A DNA stretch of 64,000 nucleotides from Variovorax beijingensis (lineage in GTDB: Bacteria > Pseudomonadota > Gammaproteobacteria > Burkholderiales > Burkholderiaceae_C). Below, piece after piece: positions 19,220 through 27,873 of the stretch (its first letter is position 1; every line of letters begins with the position of its first letter). The notes below the pieces were generated by a model that was not told the DNA's origin, made no database searches, and saw nothing but the letters and a program-made list of their open reading frames with translations. Made by a program: the position numbers and the translations under genes. Location of the stretch: positions 124,001 to 188,000 of the forward strand of contig NZ_VIVL01000003.1 of assembly GCF_007828835.1 (NCBI RefSeq), in the 5' to 3' direction.

Positions 19220-20635
19220 TCAGAGTTCCGCGCGCACCTTGCTGAACACCTTCCAGAACGCCGCGTCCTGCGAGGTCGCGAAATTGATCCGCATCATCGT
19301 GCTCGGCGGCCGCCGCGCATGGAACAGCGAGCCCGGCGCGAGCAGGTAGCCCTGGTCGAGCATGCGCTGGGTGAGCGCGTCGGTGTCCACGCCGGTGTCG
19401 ACCCAGCCGAACAGGCCCGCCGGCTCCGACGCGAAGCTGCAACCGTGCGCCATCGCGAGCTTCACCGCGCGGCCGCGCGCGCCGTCGAGCCGGATGCGGA
19501 TGCGCTCGGCATGCCGCCGCAGCTGCCCCTGGTCGATGCACCACGAAAGCGCCCGCTCGAACAGCGTGGGCGTGGTGAGCGTGGCCAGCAGCTTGGTCTC
19601 GAGCAGCCGCTCCTTCAGTTCTGGCGAGGCGGCCAGGAAGCCGATGCGCCAATTGGGCGCCAGGATCTTGGCGAAGCCGCTGACGTAGATGGTGCGCTGC
19701 AGCCCGTCGAGGGCGCTGAGCCGCGTGGCGTGCTCGGGCGCGAGATGGCTGTAGGTGTCGTCCTCGACGATGTGGAAGTCGTGCTCGTTGGCGAGCTTGA
19801 GCACGCGGTGCGCGCTGCCGGGCGTGAGGCTGTAGCCGGTCGGGTTGTGCAGCACGCTCACGCTGACGAAGAGCTTGGGGTTGTGCAGCTGGCAGTACTG
19901 CGCCATTACCTCCAGGTCGGGCCCGTCGGCGCGGCGCGGCACCGGCAGGATGCGCATGCCCAGCGCCTCGAGCCGCGCGAACTCCAGCGCCCAGCCGGGC
20001 TCCTCGACCATCACCGGATCGCCGGCGCGCAGCAGCGTGCGGCTCACGATGTCGAGCGCATGCGTGGCGCCCACCGTGGTCACGATCTGGTCGGGCGCGG
20101 CGGGCACGTTGATGCCCACGAGCTTGTTCGAGAGGCTGCGGCGCAGCGCGGCGTCGCCCGAGGGTTCCCCGTACTGGAGCGACAGCTCCTGCAGCGCCGC
20201 TGTACTGGTCATGCGGCGCACGGCCGTCGGCATGAAGGTGGAGGACATCCATTCGGGCGGGAACACGCCCATGCCCGGCTGCGGCTTGTCGCTGGGCCGG
20301 TGGAACATGCTGCGGATGAGCGAGCTTGCATCGGCCGGCACGCGCGAGGCCATCATCTGGGCGACCATGGGCGCCGCATTGGGCGGGCGGCCCTCCTGCG
20401 CCGGCGCCGAATCGCGCACGTAGAAGCCGCGCTGGCGGCGCGCCTCGACCAGGCCCTGCGCCAGCAGCTGGTCGTAGGCGGCCACCACCGTGTAGGGGCT
20501 CACGCCCTGCTGGCGCGCGCATTCGCGCACCGAGGGCAGGCGTGCGCCGGGCGGCAGCAGCCGGGTGCGGATGCGTTCGGCCAGCCGGTCGGCCAATTGC
20601 CCCGTGAGCGACTGGGTGGAGGTTCGTGTCAGCAT
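19220..20635 (-). CDS. MocR-type regulator (GntR HTH fused to PLP aminotransferase fold)
   Basis: A 471-aa protein from ATG 20635. Residues about 8-80 are a GntR-type winged helix (LADRLAERIRTRLLPPGARL, then QQGVSPYTVVAAYDQL). The rest is a fold type I aminotransferase-like domain: IVTTVGATHALDIVSRTL, VEDDTYSHLAPEHATR and YVSGFAKILAPNWRIGFL, where the Lys should bind PLP. MocR proteins sense PLP or amino-acid adducts and control a divergent target. The divergent neighbour is a LysE exporter, and the gap contains an inverted repeat, so it probably controls that exporter and itself. A purely enzymatic role is unlikely given the HTH. Confidence 0.92.
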   Translation of the reverse strand: MLTRTSTQSLTGQLADRLAERIRTRLLPPGARLPSVRECARQQGVSPYTVVAAYDQLLAQGLVEARRQRGFYVRDSAPAQEGRPPNAAPMVAQMMASRVPADASSLIRSMFHRPSDKPQPGMGVFPPEWMSSTFMPTAVRRMTSTAALQELSLQYGEPSGDAALRRSLSNKLVGINVPAAPDQIVTTVGATHALDIVSRTLLRAGDPVMVEEPGWALEFARLEALGMRILPVPRRADGPDLEVMAQYCQLHNPKLFVSVSVLHNPTGYSLTPGSAHRVLKLANEHDFHIVEDDTYSHLAPEHATRLSALDGLQRTIYVSGFAKILAPNWRIGFLAASPELKERLLETKLLATLTTPTLFERALSWCIDQGQLRRHAERIRIRLDGARGRAVKLAMAHGCSFASEPAGLFGWVDTGVDTDALTQRMLDQGYLLAPGSLFHARRPPSTMMRINFATSQDAAFWKVFSKVRAEL

Positions 20636-20668
20636 CTGGGCCCGGCTTCTGTGTCGAAAGAAAGACCA

Positions 20669-20713
20669 ATACAGTTTTGGTATATGTTCGACCAACTGTA
20701 TCGGAACTGTAAT
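20669..20713. promoter_or_regulatory. Candidate MocR operator in the divergent mocR-lysE gap
   Basis: ATACAGTT at 20669-20676 and its exact complement AACTGTAT at 20694-20701 form an inverted repeat. A third half site, AACTGTAA at 20705-20712, is a direct repeat of the second, offset by 11 bases (one helical turn). Such mixed direct and inverted half sites in a short divergent gap fit MocR-family operators. Promoter elements probably overlap it. Confidence 0.6.
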
Positions 20714-20738
20714 GGTGTGAAAGTTTAGAGTGTATGCA

Positions 20739-21338
20739 ATGAACTGGCAAGAATTCACCGCGCTGCTGGTGTTGGCCACGGCGATGAGTTTCTCGCCCGG
20801 TCCCAACACCACGCTTTCCACCGCCCTGGCGGCCAATGGCGGCCTGCCGCGCGCGATGCGCTTCGTGGTGGCCGTGCCGGTCGGCTGGACGCTGCTGCTG
20901 GTGCTGTGCGCCGCCGGCATCGGCGCGCTGGTGGTGGCGGTGCCTTCGCTGCGCCTGGCCATCAAGGCGCTGGGCGTGGGCTACCTGCTGTGGCTGGCCT
21001 ACAAGCTGAGCGGCAGCGGCACGCTCGGCCGCGCGGACGGCGCCGGCCTGAACGTCGGCTTCGGCCAGGGCGTGATGCTGCAGTTCGTCAACATCAAGGC
21101 CTGGTTGCTCGCGCTCACGCTGGTGGCCGGCTGGATCGCGGGGCAGCCCGATGCGATCGGGCGCTTTGCGATCGTCGCGCCGGTGATGCTGGTCTACGCC
21201 TTCATCAGCAACTTCACCTATGCGCTGGCCGGCGCGCTGCTGCGCGAATGGCTCTCCAAGGGCAAGCGCCTGCTGTGGTTCAACCGTGCGATGGGGCTCG
21301 TGCTGGTGCTCACGGCCTGGTGGATGCTGAGCGTATGA
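20739..21338 (+). CDS. LysE-family amino acid exporter (1 of 3)
   Basis: A 199-aa inner-membrane protein with about six hydrophobic segments. The family motif is in the first helix: AMSFSPGPNTTLSTALAANG. LRLAIKALGVGYLLWLAYKL and FGQGVMLQFVNIKAWLLALT correspond to the central conserved parts. ATG 20739 is taken as the start; GTG 20730 is possible. LysE/RhtB proteins export amino acids or derivatives by proton exchange. It is divergent from the MocR regulator and is the first gene of the forward amino-acid run. The NIKAWL segment, in place of the more usual NPK, resembles the EamB/cysteine-export branch, so a sulfur amino acid is one possibility. Confidence 0.88.
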   Translation: MNWQEFTALLVLATAMSFSPGPNTTLSTALAANGGLPRAMRFVVAVPVGWTLLLVLCAAGIGALVVAVPSLRLAIKALGVGYLLWLAYKLSGSGTLGRADGAGLNVGFGQGVMLQFVNIKAWLLALTLVAGWIAGQPDAIGRFAIVAPVMLVYAFISNFTYALAGALLREWLSKGKRLLWFNRAMGLVLVLTAWWMLSV

Positions 21339-21399
21339 GCGCCGCGCCGGGCCGCCCCAAGCAAGCTCGCACCGCAGTGCGAAGCACGGAGGTCATCCA

Positions 21400-22356
21400 A
21401 TGAGCAGCCGCCTCCCCCTCAAGGACGAGACGCTGGGCATGTGGCTGGGCGTGATCGGCGTGGCGCTGTTCGCTGTCACCTTGCCGATGACGCGGCTGGC
21501 CACCGGCACGCAGGACGCGCCGCAGTTGTCGCCCTGGTTCGTCACGCTCGGACGCGCCGCGCTGGCGGGCATTCTCTCCGCGGTCTTCCTGCTCGCCACG
21601 CGCTCGCCGCGGCCCGCGCCACACCAGTGGAAGCCGCTTGGCATGGCGGTGCTCGGCAACGTGATCGGCTATCCGCTGCTGCTGGGCTACGCCTTGCGCG
21701 TCGTCACGGCCAGCCACGCGGCAGTGGTGACGGCGCTGCTGCCGCTCGTGACCGCGGCGGTCGCGGCCTGGGTGCTGCACCAGCGCGCGCGGCTCGGCTT
21801 CTGGCTCTGCGCCATCGCGGGCAGCCTGCTGGTGGTGGTGTTCTCGGTGCTGCGCGCGAGCCAGGGCGGCCATGGCTTCGGCTTCGAATGGGCCGACCTG
21901 CTGCTGGTCGGCGCAGTGGTCGCGGCGTCGTTCGGCTACATCTACGGCGCGCAGGTCACGCCGTCGCTCGGCGCGGAGCGCGTGATCTGCTGGGTCTGCG
22001 TGATGGCGCTGCCCGTGACGCTGCCCGCCACGCTGGCCATGTGGCCCACGGAGCCCATCGCCACGTCGGCCTGGCTGGGCTTCGTCTACGTGGGCGTGTT
22101 CTCGATGTGGATCGGCTTCTTCGCCTGGTACCGCGGCCTGGCCCTGGGCGGCGCGCTGCGCGTGAGCCAGACCCAGCTGCTGCAGCCTTTTCTCTCTATC
22201 CTTGCATCCATTCCGCTGCTGGGCGAACCGCTCGACGTGGTCACGCTGGGCTTTGCCATGGCCGTGGTCTGCACGGTGGTGCTCGGCAAGCGCCTTTCGC
22301 AGCCGCAGCCCGTTCCTGCCGTTTCACCGCGTGCAGCGCATGCCGAACAATCCTGA
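21400..22356 (+). CDS. EamA/DMT-family transporter
   Basis: A 318-aa protein with about ten hydrophobic segments arranged as two EamA repeats (residues about 15-150 and 165-295). Recognisable parts are AALAGILSAVFLLATRSPRP, PLLLGYALRVVTASHAAVV and FFAWYRGLALGGALRVSQ, with QLLQPFLSILASIPLLGEPL as the closing DMT signature. ATG 21400 has a strong GGAGG. DMT exporters of this type move amino acids or metabolites out of the cell. Substrate is unknown; the amino-acid neighbourhood suggests an amino acid or metabolite. Confidence 0.88.
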   Translation: MSSRLPLKDETLGMWLGVIGVALFAVTLPMTRLATGTQDAPQLSPWFVTLGRAALAGILSAVFLLATRSPRPAPHQWKPLGMAVLGNVIGYPLLLGYALRVVTASHAAVVTALLPLVTAAVAAWVLHQRARLGFWLCAIAGSLLVVVFSVLRASQGGHGFGFEWADLLLVGAVVAASFGYIYGAQVTPSLGAERVICWVCVMALPVTLPATLAMWPTEPIATSAWLGFVYVGVFSMWIGFFAWYRGLALGGALRVSQTQLLQPFLSILASIPLLGEPLDVVTLGFAMAVVCTVVLGKRLSQPQPVPAVSPRAAHAEQS

Positions 22357-22386
22357 TCTCACCTCACCCGCCTGAAAGAAAACCCC

Positions 22387-23589
22387 ATGAACTGGAAACT
22401 CGCCGCCCGCGCCGCCAAGATGAATCCGTCGGTGCTGCGTGAAATCCTCAAGGTCACCGAGCGCCCCGGCATCATCAGCCTGGCCGGCGGCCTGCCCTCG
22501 CCCAAGACCTTCCCGATCCAGGCCTTTGCCGACGCCTGCGCCGAGGTGCTGCACAACGACGGCCAGGCGGCGCTGCAATACGCCGCGAGCGAAGGCTATG
22601 CGCCGCTGCGCCAGGCCGTGGCCGACATGCTGCCGTGGAACGTCGATCCCGCGCAGGTGCTCATCACCACCGGCTCGCAGCAGGGCCTGGACCTGGTGGC
22701 CAAGGTGCTCATCGATCCGGGCAGCAAGGTGCTGGTCGAAACGCCCACCTACCTGGGCGCGCTGCAGGCCTTCGGCCCGATGGAGCCGAACCCGGTGAGC
22801 GTGGCGAGCGACGACGAGGGCGTGATCGTCGAAGACCTGGTGGCCAAGGCGAAGGATGGGCGCTTCATCTACCTGCTGCCCAATTTCCAGAACCCCACCG
22901 GCCGCACCATGACCGAGGCGCGCCGCGCCGCCGTGTCGGCCGCCGCGGCCGCCGCCGGCCTGCCGATCGTCGAGGACAACCCCTACGGCGAACTGTGGTT
23001 CGACGAAGCCCCGCCGCTACCGCTGACCGCGCGCAACCCCGAAGGCTGCATCTACCTGGGCTCGTTCTCGAAGGTGCTCGCACCGGGCCTGCGCCTGGGC
23101 TTCCTGGTGGCGCCGAAGGCCATCTTCCCGAAGCTGCTGCAGGCCAAGCAGGCGGTCGACCTGCACACGCCGATCTTCACGCAGCGCATGGTCTCGGCCG
23201 TGATGAAGGACAACTTCCTCGAGCGCCACGTGCCGACCATCCGCGCGCTCTACAAGCGCCAGCGCGACGCGATGATGGCCGCGCTCACGCGCGAGATGGC
23301 CGGGCTGGACGTGAAGTTCAACGCGCCCAAGGGCGGCATGTTCCTGTGGGCGCGCCTGCCCGAGGGCATCGACACGGTGGCGCTCCTGCCCAAGGCGGTG
23401 GAGCGCAACGTGGCCTTCGTGCCGGGTGCGCCCTTCTATGCGGACCAGGGCGATCCGCGCACGCTGCGGCTGTCGTTCGTGACGGCCAGCGTCGAGGAAA
23501 TCGATACCGCCATCGCCGCGCTGGCCTTGACGCTGCGCGAAGAACTGGCGCTGCTGGGCGAACGCAGGCTCGCGCCCGAGCCCGTCTGA
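22387..23589 (+). CDS. PLP-dependent aminotransferase (class I/II, 2-aminoadipate-like)
   Basis: A 400-aa fold type I enzyme. RPGIISLAGGLPSPKTFPI is the N-terminal substrate segment typical of the LysN/2-aminoadipate and multisubstrate branch. TTGSQQGLDLVAKVLIDPG binds phosphate, VEDNPYGELWFDE follows, and YLGSFSKVLAPGLRLGF carries the PLP lysine. It lacks the HTH found in MocR, so it is an enzyme. It should transfer an amino group between an amino acid and a 2-oxo acid in the cytoplasm; exact specificity is not readable. It is 30 bases after the EamA gene and 23 bases before the DJ-1/PfpI gene. Confidence 0.88.
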   Translation: MNWKLAARAAKMNPSVLREILKVTERPGIISLAGGLPSPKTFPIQAFADACAEVLHNDGQAALQYAASEGYAPLRQAVADMLPWNVDPAQVLITTGSQQGLDLVAKVLIDPGSKVLVETPTYLGALQAFGPMEPNPVSVASDDEGVIVEDLVAKAKDGRFIYLLPNFQNPTGRTMTEARRAAVSAAAAAAGLPIVEDNPYGELWFDEAPPLPLTARNPEGCIYLGSFSKVLAPGLRLGFLVAPKAIFPKLLQAKQAVDLHTPIFTQRMVSAVMKDNFLERHVPTIRALYKRQRDAMMAALTREMAGLDVKFNAPKGGMFLWARLPEGIDTVALLPKAVERNVAFVPGAPFYADQGDPRTLRLSFVTASVEEIDTAIAALALTLREELALLGERRLAPEPV

Positions 23590-23612
23590 GGCGCAGCACA
23601 AGGCAGACCACC

Positions 23613-24245
23613 ATGCACATCGCCATCCTGACTTTCGACGGCTTCAACGAACTCGACTCGCTGATCGCGCTCGGCGTGCTCAACCGCATCAAGAGGCCGG
23701 GCTGGCGCGTGACGCTGGCTGCGCCCAGCGCCACGGTCACCTCGATGAACGGCGTCACCGTGCATGCGAGCTCCACGCTCGAAGCGGCCGCCGAAGCCGG
23801 CGCGGTGCTCGTCGGCAGCGGCATCCGCACGCGCGAGATCGCGGCCGATCCGGCCATCATGGGCGCGCTGCGCCGCCTCGATGCGAAGCGGCAGCTGATC
23901 GGCGCGCAGTGCTCCGGCACGCTGCTGCTGGCCAAGCTGGGCCTGCTGGGCGCGGTGCCGGCCTGCACCGACCTCACGACCAAGCCCTGGGTGCAGGAAG
24001 CCGGCGTCGAGGTGCTCAACCAGCCCTTCTTCGCGCGCGGCAACGTGGCAACGGCGGGCGGCTGCCTGTCGGCGCCCTACCTTGCGGCCTGGCTCATCGC
24101 ACGCAGCGAAGGCATCGAGGCCGCAAGGAGCGCGCTGCACTATGTTGCGCCGGTGGGCGAGAAGGAAGACTACGTGGCGCGCGCCCTGCGCAACATCGCG
24201 CCCTATCTCCCCACGGTTGCGGCGGCCACGGCCGACGCGGCCTGA
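23613..24245 (+). CDS. DJ-1/PfpI-family protein
   Basis: A 210-aa single-domain protein of the DJ-1/PfpI (class I glutamine-amidotransferase-like) fold. MHIAILTFDGFNELDSLIAL carries the conserved acidic residue E13, and IGAQCSGTLLLAKLGLL carries the nucleophile-elbow Cys at residue 100. AGGCLSAPYLAAWLIARSEG is the later helix. Members include isonitrile hydratases, deglycase-like enzymes and ThiJ proteins, so the reaction cannot be fixed. ATG 23613 opens the family-typical first strand. It is embedded between an aminotransferase and a LysE exporter. Confidence 0.85.
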   Translation: MHIAILTFDGFNELDSLIALGVLNRIKRPGWRVTLAAPSATVTSMNGVTVHASSTLEAAAEAGAVLVGSGIRTREIAADPAIMGALRRLDAKRQLIGAQCSGTLLLAKLGLLGAVPACTDLTTKPWVQEAGVEVLNQPFFARGNVATAGGCLSAPYLAAWLIARSEGIEAARSALHYVAPVGEKEDYVARALRNIAPYLPTVAAATADAA

Positions 24246-24269
24246 AGGAAGCGCTGCACGACACTCATC

Positions 24270-24941
24270 ATGATCAGCCTCGCCACGCTCGCGCTCTTCC
24301 TGCTGGCCGTTCTCGCGCTGTTCCTGTCGCCGGGACCGAACATGGCCTTCGTGCTCTCGCACGGCGTGGCCCATGGCCCGCGCGGCGGCTTCGCGGCGGC
24401 GCTCGGCATTTCGTCGGCCGACCTGGTGCACACGCTGTTCGCCGCCACCGGCGTGACCGCGCTGGTGGCGGCCTGGCCGCCCTCGTTCGACCTGCTGCGC
24501 TACGCGGGCGCGCTGTACCTGCTGTGGCTTGCGGTGCAGGCCGTTCGCAGCGGCGGCGGCCTCCCCACGGGTACGCGTGCGCAGCCGTCCGCCTTCGCAC
24601 GCATCGTGCGCATGGCGTTCCTGAACAACCTCGTCAATCCGAAGGCGCTGCTGTTCTTCATGGTGTTTCTGCCGCAGTTCGTCGACCCGGCGCGCGGCAG
24701 CGTGCCCTTGCAACTGGTGCAGCTCGGCGTCATGCTGTCGGCAGCCGCGCTCGCGTTCAACACGCTGCTCGGCGCCTGCAGCGGGCAGGTCGGCCGATGG
24801 CTGCAGCGGCGCCCGGGGACTGAAAAGTTCCAGCGCGGCCTGCTGGCCCTGGTGATGGTCGGCCTGGCGATCCGCCTGCTGCTGCTCGACCGTCCCGCCG
24901 TGCCATCCGCCCTGTCCGCCACACCTGTCCAAGGAAGCTGA
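24270..24941 (+). CDS. LysE-family amino acid exporter (2 of 3)
   Basis: A 223-aa membrane protein. The first helix ends in FLSPGPNMAFVLSHGVAHGP, the LysE/RhtB motif. FDLLRYAGALYLLWLAVQAV and FLNNLVNPKALLFFMVFLPQ (with the canonical NPK) are the other conserved parts. About six membrane segments are expected. It is 24 bases after the DJ-1 gene and 7 bases before the GST gene, so they are one operon. It is clearly diverged from the other two LysE copies here, which argues for different substrates and not a recent duplication. Confidence 0.9.
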   Translation: MISLATLALFLLAVLALFLSPGPNMAFVLSHGVAHGPRGGFAAALGISSADLVHTLFAATGVTALVAAWPPSFDLLRYAGALYLLWLAVQAVRSGGGLPTGTRAQPSAFARIVRMAFLNNLVNPKALLFFMVFLPQFVDPARGSVPLQLVQLGVMLSAAALAFNTLLGACSGQVGRWLQRRPGTEKFQRGLLALVMVGLAIRLLLLDRPAVPSALSATPVQGS

Positions 24942-24948
24942 AAACACC

Positions 24949-25590
24949 ATGCTCAACATCTGGGGCCGCATCAGTTCGATCAACGTGCGCAAGGTCGTCT
25001 GGTGCGCGCAGGAACTCGGGCTCGACTTCCAACGCACCGAGGCCGGCGGCCGCTTCGGCGTGGTGCAGACGCCTGAATACCTGGCGCTCAACCCGAACGC
25101 GATGGTGCCCACCATCGACGACGGCGAAGGCAGCGATCGCGTCACGCTCTGGGAATCGAACGTGATCGTGCGCTATCTCTGCGCCAGGCATTCGCATGGC
25201 AAGTTCTACCCGAGCGAGCTGCCCGCGCGCTTCGATGCCGAGCGCTGGATGGACTGGCAGCAGACCACGCTCAACCGCGCGAGCCGCGACGCCTTCGTGC
25301 AATGGGTGCGCACGCTGCCGGCCGAGCGCAACCCGGCGCTGATCGCTGCCTCGGTCCATGCGAGCGAGGCGCTGTTCGCCATGCTCGATGCGCATCTTGC
25401 ACGCCAGCCCTTCATGGCCGGCGACCGCTTCACCATGGCCGACATTCCCATCGGCTGCGAGGCGCACCGCTGGTTCGGCCTGCCGCCGGCCGAGTACCAG
25501 CGGCCCAGCTGGCCGAACCTGGAACGCTGGTATGGCGAACTGATCTCCCGGCCGGGCACGCGCGGCGTGCTCGATCTCCCGCTCGAATGA
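24949..25590 (+). CDS. Glutathione S-transferase family protein
   Basis: A 213-aa protein with a thioredoxin-like N-terminal domain (about 1-85: LNIWGRISSINVRKVVWCAQ, then NPNAMVPTIDDGEG with the cis-Pro, and LWESNVIVRYLCARH) and an all-helical C-terminal domain (RWMDWQQTTLNR, PFMAGDRFTMADIPIGCEAH). The ESN segment is the glutathione gamma-glutamyl site. It likely conjugates or isomerises an electrophilic intermediate. Its stop overlaps the next start by 4 bases. Confidence 0.92.
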   Translation: MLNIWGRISSINVRKVVWCAQELGLDFQRTEAGGRFGVVQTPEYLALNPNAMVPTIDDGEGSDRVTLWESNVIVRYLCARHSHGKFYPSELPARFDAERWMDWQQTTLNRASRDAFVQWVRTLPAERNPALIAASVHASEALFAMLDAHLARQPFMAGDRFTMADIPIGCEAHRWFGLPPAEYQRPSWPNLERWYGELISRPGTRGVLDLPLE

Positions 25591-26522
25591 AAAACATGAA
25601 ACCCCGCCCGTTCAAACAAGTCGACGTCTTCACCGCCACGCCCTACCTCGGCAATCCGCTCGCCGTGGTGCTCGACGGCGGTGGCCTCGACGACGCCGAG
25701 ATGCAGCGCTTTGCGCAGTGGACCAACCTGTCGGAAACCACCTTCCTGCTGCCGCCGACGCAGCCCACGGCCGACTACCGCGTGCGCATCTTCACGCCCG
25801 GCGGCGAGCTGCCCTTTGCCGGCCATCCCACCATCGGCAGCTGTCACGCCTGGCTGCAGGCCGGCGGCAAGCCCAAGGCGGCGGGCCGGATCGTGCAGCA
25901 GTGCGCGGCCGGCCTGGTGCCGCTGCGCCATGAAGGCGAACGCCTGGCCTTCTCGGCCCCGCCGCTCAAGCGCAGCGCGCCCAGCCCCACGCTGCTGGCC
26001 AAGGTGGCGGGCGCGCTGGGCCTGAAGGCGCAGCAGGTGGTCGCGGCCCAGGTGCTCGACAACGGCCCGGTGTGGTTCGGCCTGCTGCTGAGCGATGCGG
26101 ACACGGTCCTGCGGCTCGTGCCCGACCACCGCATGCTCAAGGAGCTGGGCGTGAAGGCCGGCGTGGCGGGCATGCCCGCCGAGCAGGGCTCGTCGATGCT
26201 GATCGGCCGCTCGAACCGCGAGGCACGCGCCTTCGGCGGCAAGGCCGTTGCCACCGGAGACGAAGACGGCCCGAAGATCGACCTCGAAGTGCGCGCCTTT
26301 GCCGCGCCCATCGGCGTGGAGGAAGACCCGGTCACCGGCAGCCTCAACGCCAGCCTCGCCGAATGGCTGATTGCCGACGGCCACATGCCCGCGCGCTACA
26401 CGGCCGCGCAGGGCCAGTGCCTCGGCCGTTCCGGGCGCGTGTACATCGAGCGCGACGCCGACGGCAAGGTGTGGGTCGGCGGCGATGCCGTGACCTGCAT
26501 CGACGGCCAGGTCACGCTGTAA
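25587..26522 (+). CDS. PhzF-family isomerase/epimerase
   Basis: A 311-aa protein of the diaminopimelate-epimerase-like PhzF family. Motifs: FKQVDVFTATPYLGNPLAVV, WTNLSETTFLLPP with the catalytic Glu, FTPGGELPFAGHPTIGSCHA, and EEDPVTGSLNASLAEWL. PhzF enzymes isomerise small hydroxy or amino acids; the name comes from phenazine synthesis, but no other phz gene is here, so a phenazine role is not supported. ATG 25587 overlaps the GST stop (ATGA); an in-frame ATG at 25596 is an alternative. Confidence 0.9.
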   Translation: MKNMKPRPFKQVDVFTATPYLGNPLAVVLDGGGLDDAEMQRFAQWTNLSETTFLLPPTQPTADYRVRIFTPGGELPFAGHPTIGSCHAWLQAGGKPKAAGRIVQQCAAGLVPLRHEGERLAFSAPPLKRSAPSPTLLAKVAGALGLKAQQVVAAQVLDNGPVWFGLLLSDADTVLRLVPDHRMLKELGVKAGVAGMPAEQGSSMLIGRSNREARAFGGKAVATGDEDGPKIDLEVRAFAAPIGVEEDPVTGSLNASLAEWLIADGHMPARYTAAQGQCLGRSGRVYIERDADGKVWVGGDAVTCIDGQVTL

Positions 26523-26533
26523 GGCAAAGCACC

Positions 26534-27226
26534 ATGCGCGCGCAACTCGACCATCTGGTGATCGCCGCCGCCTCGCTGGCTGAGGGCGTGGCGTGGTGCG
26601 AGGCCACGCTGGGCGTCACGCCCGGCCCTGGTGGCTCACATCCGCTGATGGGCACGCACAACCGGCTGCTGAACATCGCGGCCGAGGCGTTCCCGCAGGC
26701 CTACCTCGAAATCATCGCGATCGAGCCCGGCAAGCGGCCCTCGCGCCCCGGCACGCGCCGCTGGTTCGACCTCGACGACCCCGTGCTGCAGGCCGGGCTT
26801 GTGCGGCGCGGACCGCGGCTGGTGCACTTCGTCGCGCGCGTGCCCGACGCCCACGCCGCGCTGCAGGCGCTGGCGCGCGAGGAGCACGCGCACATCGACC
26901 GCGGCCAATTGCTCGAAGCCTCGCGTGACACGCCCGCCGGCCGGCTCGAATGGCAGATCACGGTGCGCGACGATGGCCAGCGCCTCTTCTACGGCGCGCT
27001 GCCCACGCTGATCCAGTGGGGCCCGGTGCACCCCACCGACGCCATGCCGGCCTCGGGGCTGGCGATGCGCTCGCTGCAGGCCACGCATCCGCGCGCGGCC
27101 GACCTTTCTGCGGCGCTGTCGGCCATCGGCATGGCCGGCCTGGCGGTGCAGGCCGGCGCGCCCAACCTGGCGGCCGTGCTCGACACGCCCCGCGGCCCCG
27201 TCACGCTTCAATCCGAAGGACTCTGA
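26534..27226 (+). CDS. VOC-family protein (glyoxalase-like domain)
   Basis: A 230-aa protein starting MRAQLDHLVIAAASLAEGV, the first strand and helix of the vicinal-oxygen-chelate fold, with LGVTPGPGGSHPLMGTHN and FPQAYLEIIAIEP following. LDHLVIA supplies a probable metal-ligand His. A second, weaker half covers about residues 150-230. It looks like the Glyoxalase_3 type domain, whose reactions are mostly unknown. It is 11 bases after the phzF-like gene and 1 base before the third LysE gene. Confidence 0.82.
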   Translation: MRAQLDHLVIAAASLAEGVAWCEATLGVTPGPGGSHPLMGTHNRLLNIAAEAFPQAYLEIIAIEPGKRPSRPGTRRWFDLDDPVLQAGLVRRGPRLVHFVARVPDAHAALQALAREEHAHIDRGQLLEASRDTPAGRLEWQITVRDDGQRLFYGALPTLIQWGPVHPTDAMPASGLAMRSLQATHPRAADLSAALSAIGMAGLAVQAGAPNLAAVLDTPRGPVTLQSEGL

Positions 27227-27227
27227 C

Positions 27228-27860
27228 ATGCTGAGCTTGACCGAAATCGCCTGGTTCGCACTCGCCTCGCTGCTGCTGGCGCTCACGCCGGGGCCGAACA
27301 TGATCTATTGCGTGTCGCGCACGCTGATCCAGGGCCGGCGCGCCGGACTGGTCTCGCTCGGCGGCGTGATGATGGCTTTTCTTGCGCACCTGTTCGCAGC
27401 CGCGCTCGGCCTCACCGCGCTGCTGCTGGCCGTGCCGCTCGCGTTCGACGCCATTCGGCTGGCCGGCGCAGCCTACCTGCTGTGGCTCGCATGGCAGGCG
27501 GTCAGGCCCGGCGGCAATGCGCCCTTCGAGGCGCGCGCGCTGCCGGCCGATCCGCCGGGCAAGCTGTTTCGCATGGGCTTTCTCACCAACCTGCTGAACC
27601 CGAAGGTCGCGATGTTCTACCTCTCGTTCTTTCCGCAGTTCATCCACCCCGAGCGCGGTTCGGTGCTGCTGCAGAGCATGCAGCTGGGCGTCGCGCAGAT
27701 GGCCAGCAGCGCCGCGGTCAACACCGTGATGATCCTCGGCGCCGCGAGCATCACGGCCGTGCTCTCGCAAAGCGCCGGCTGGCTGCGCGCGCAGCGCTAC
27801 GTCATGGGCAGCGTGCTGGCCGCACTGGCGGTGCGCGTGGCGCTGACGGAACGCAAGTGA
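27228..27860 (+). CDS. LysE-family amino acid exporter (3 of 3)
   Basis: A 210-aa membrane protein of the RhtB/LysE family. LLLALTPGPNMIYCVSRTLI is the first-helix motif. FDAIRLAGAAYLLWLAWQAV and FLTNLLNPKVAMFYLSFFPQ (NPK) follow, with about six membrane segments in all. It begins one base after the VOC stop and is followed after 13 bases by the dehydratase gene. Pairing of an exporter with a threonine/serine dehydratase-like gene suggests two ways to lower one amino-acid pool, by export and by deamination; that is inference. Confidence 0.9.
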   Translation: MLSLTEIAWFALASLLLALTPGPNMIYCVSRTLIQGRRAGLVSLGGVMMAFLAHLFAAALGLTALLLAVPLAFDAIRLAGAAYLLWLAWQAVRPGGNAPFEARALPADPPGKLFRMGFLTNLLNPKVAMFYLSFFPQFIHPERGSVLLQSMQLGVAQMASSAAVNTVMILGAASITAVLSQSAGWLRAQRYVMGSVLAALAVRVALTERK

Positions 27861-27873
27861 AAAAGGAAAGCGC

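Noticed and set aside
25587-26522. Phenazine biosynthesis locus
   Set aside because: Only a PhzF-family protein is present; no phzA, B, D, E or G homologue is in the window.
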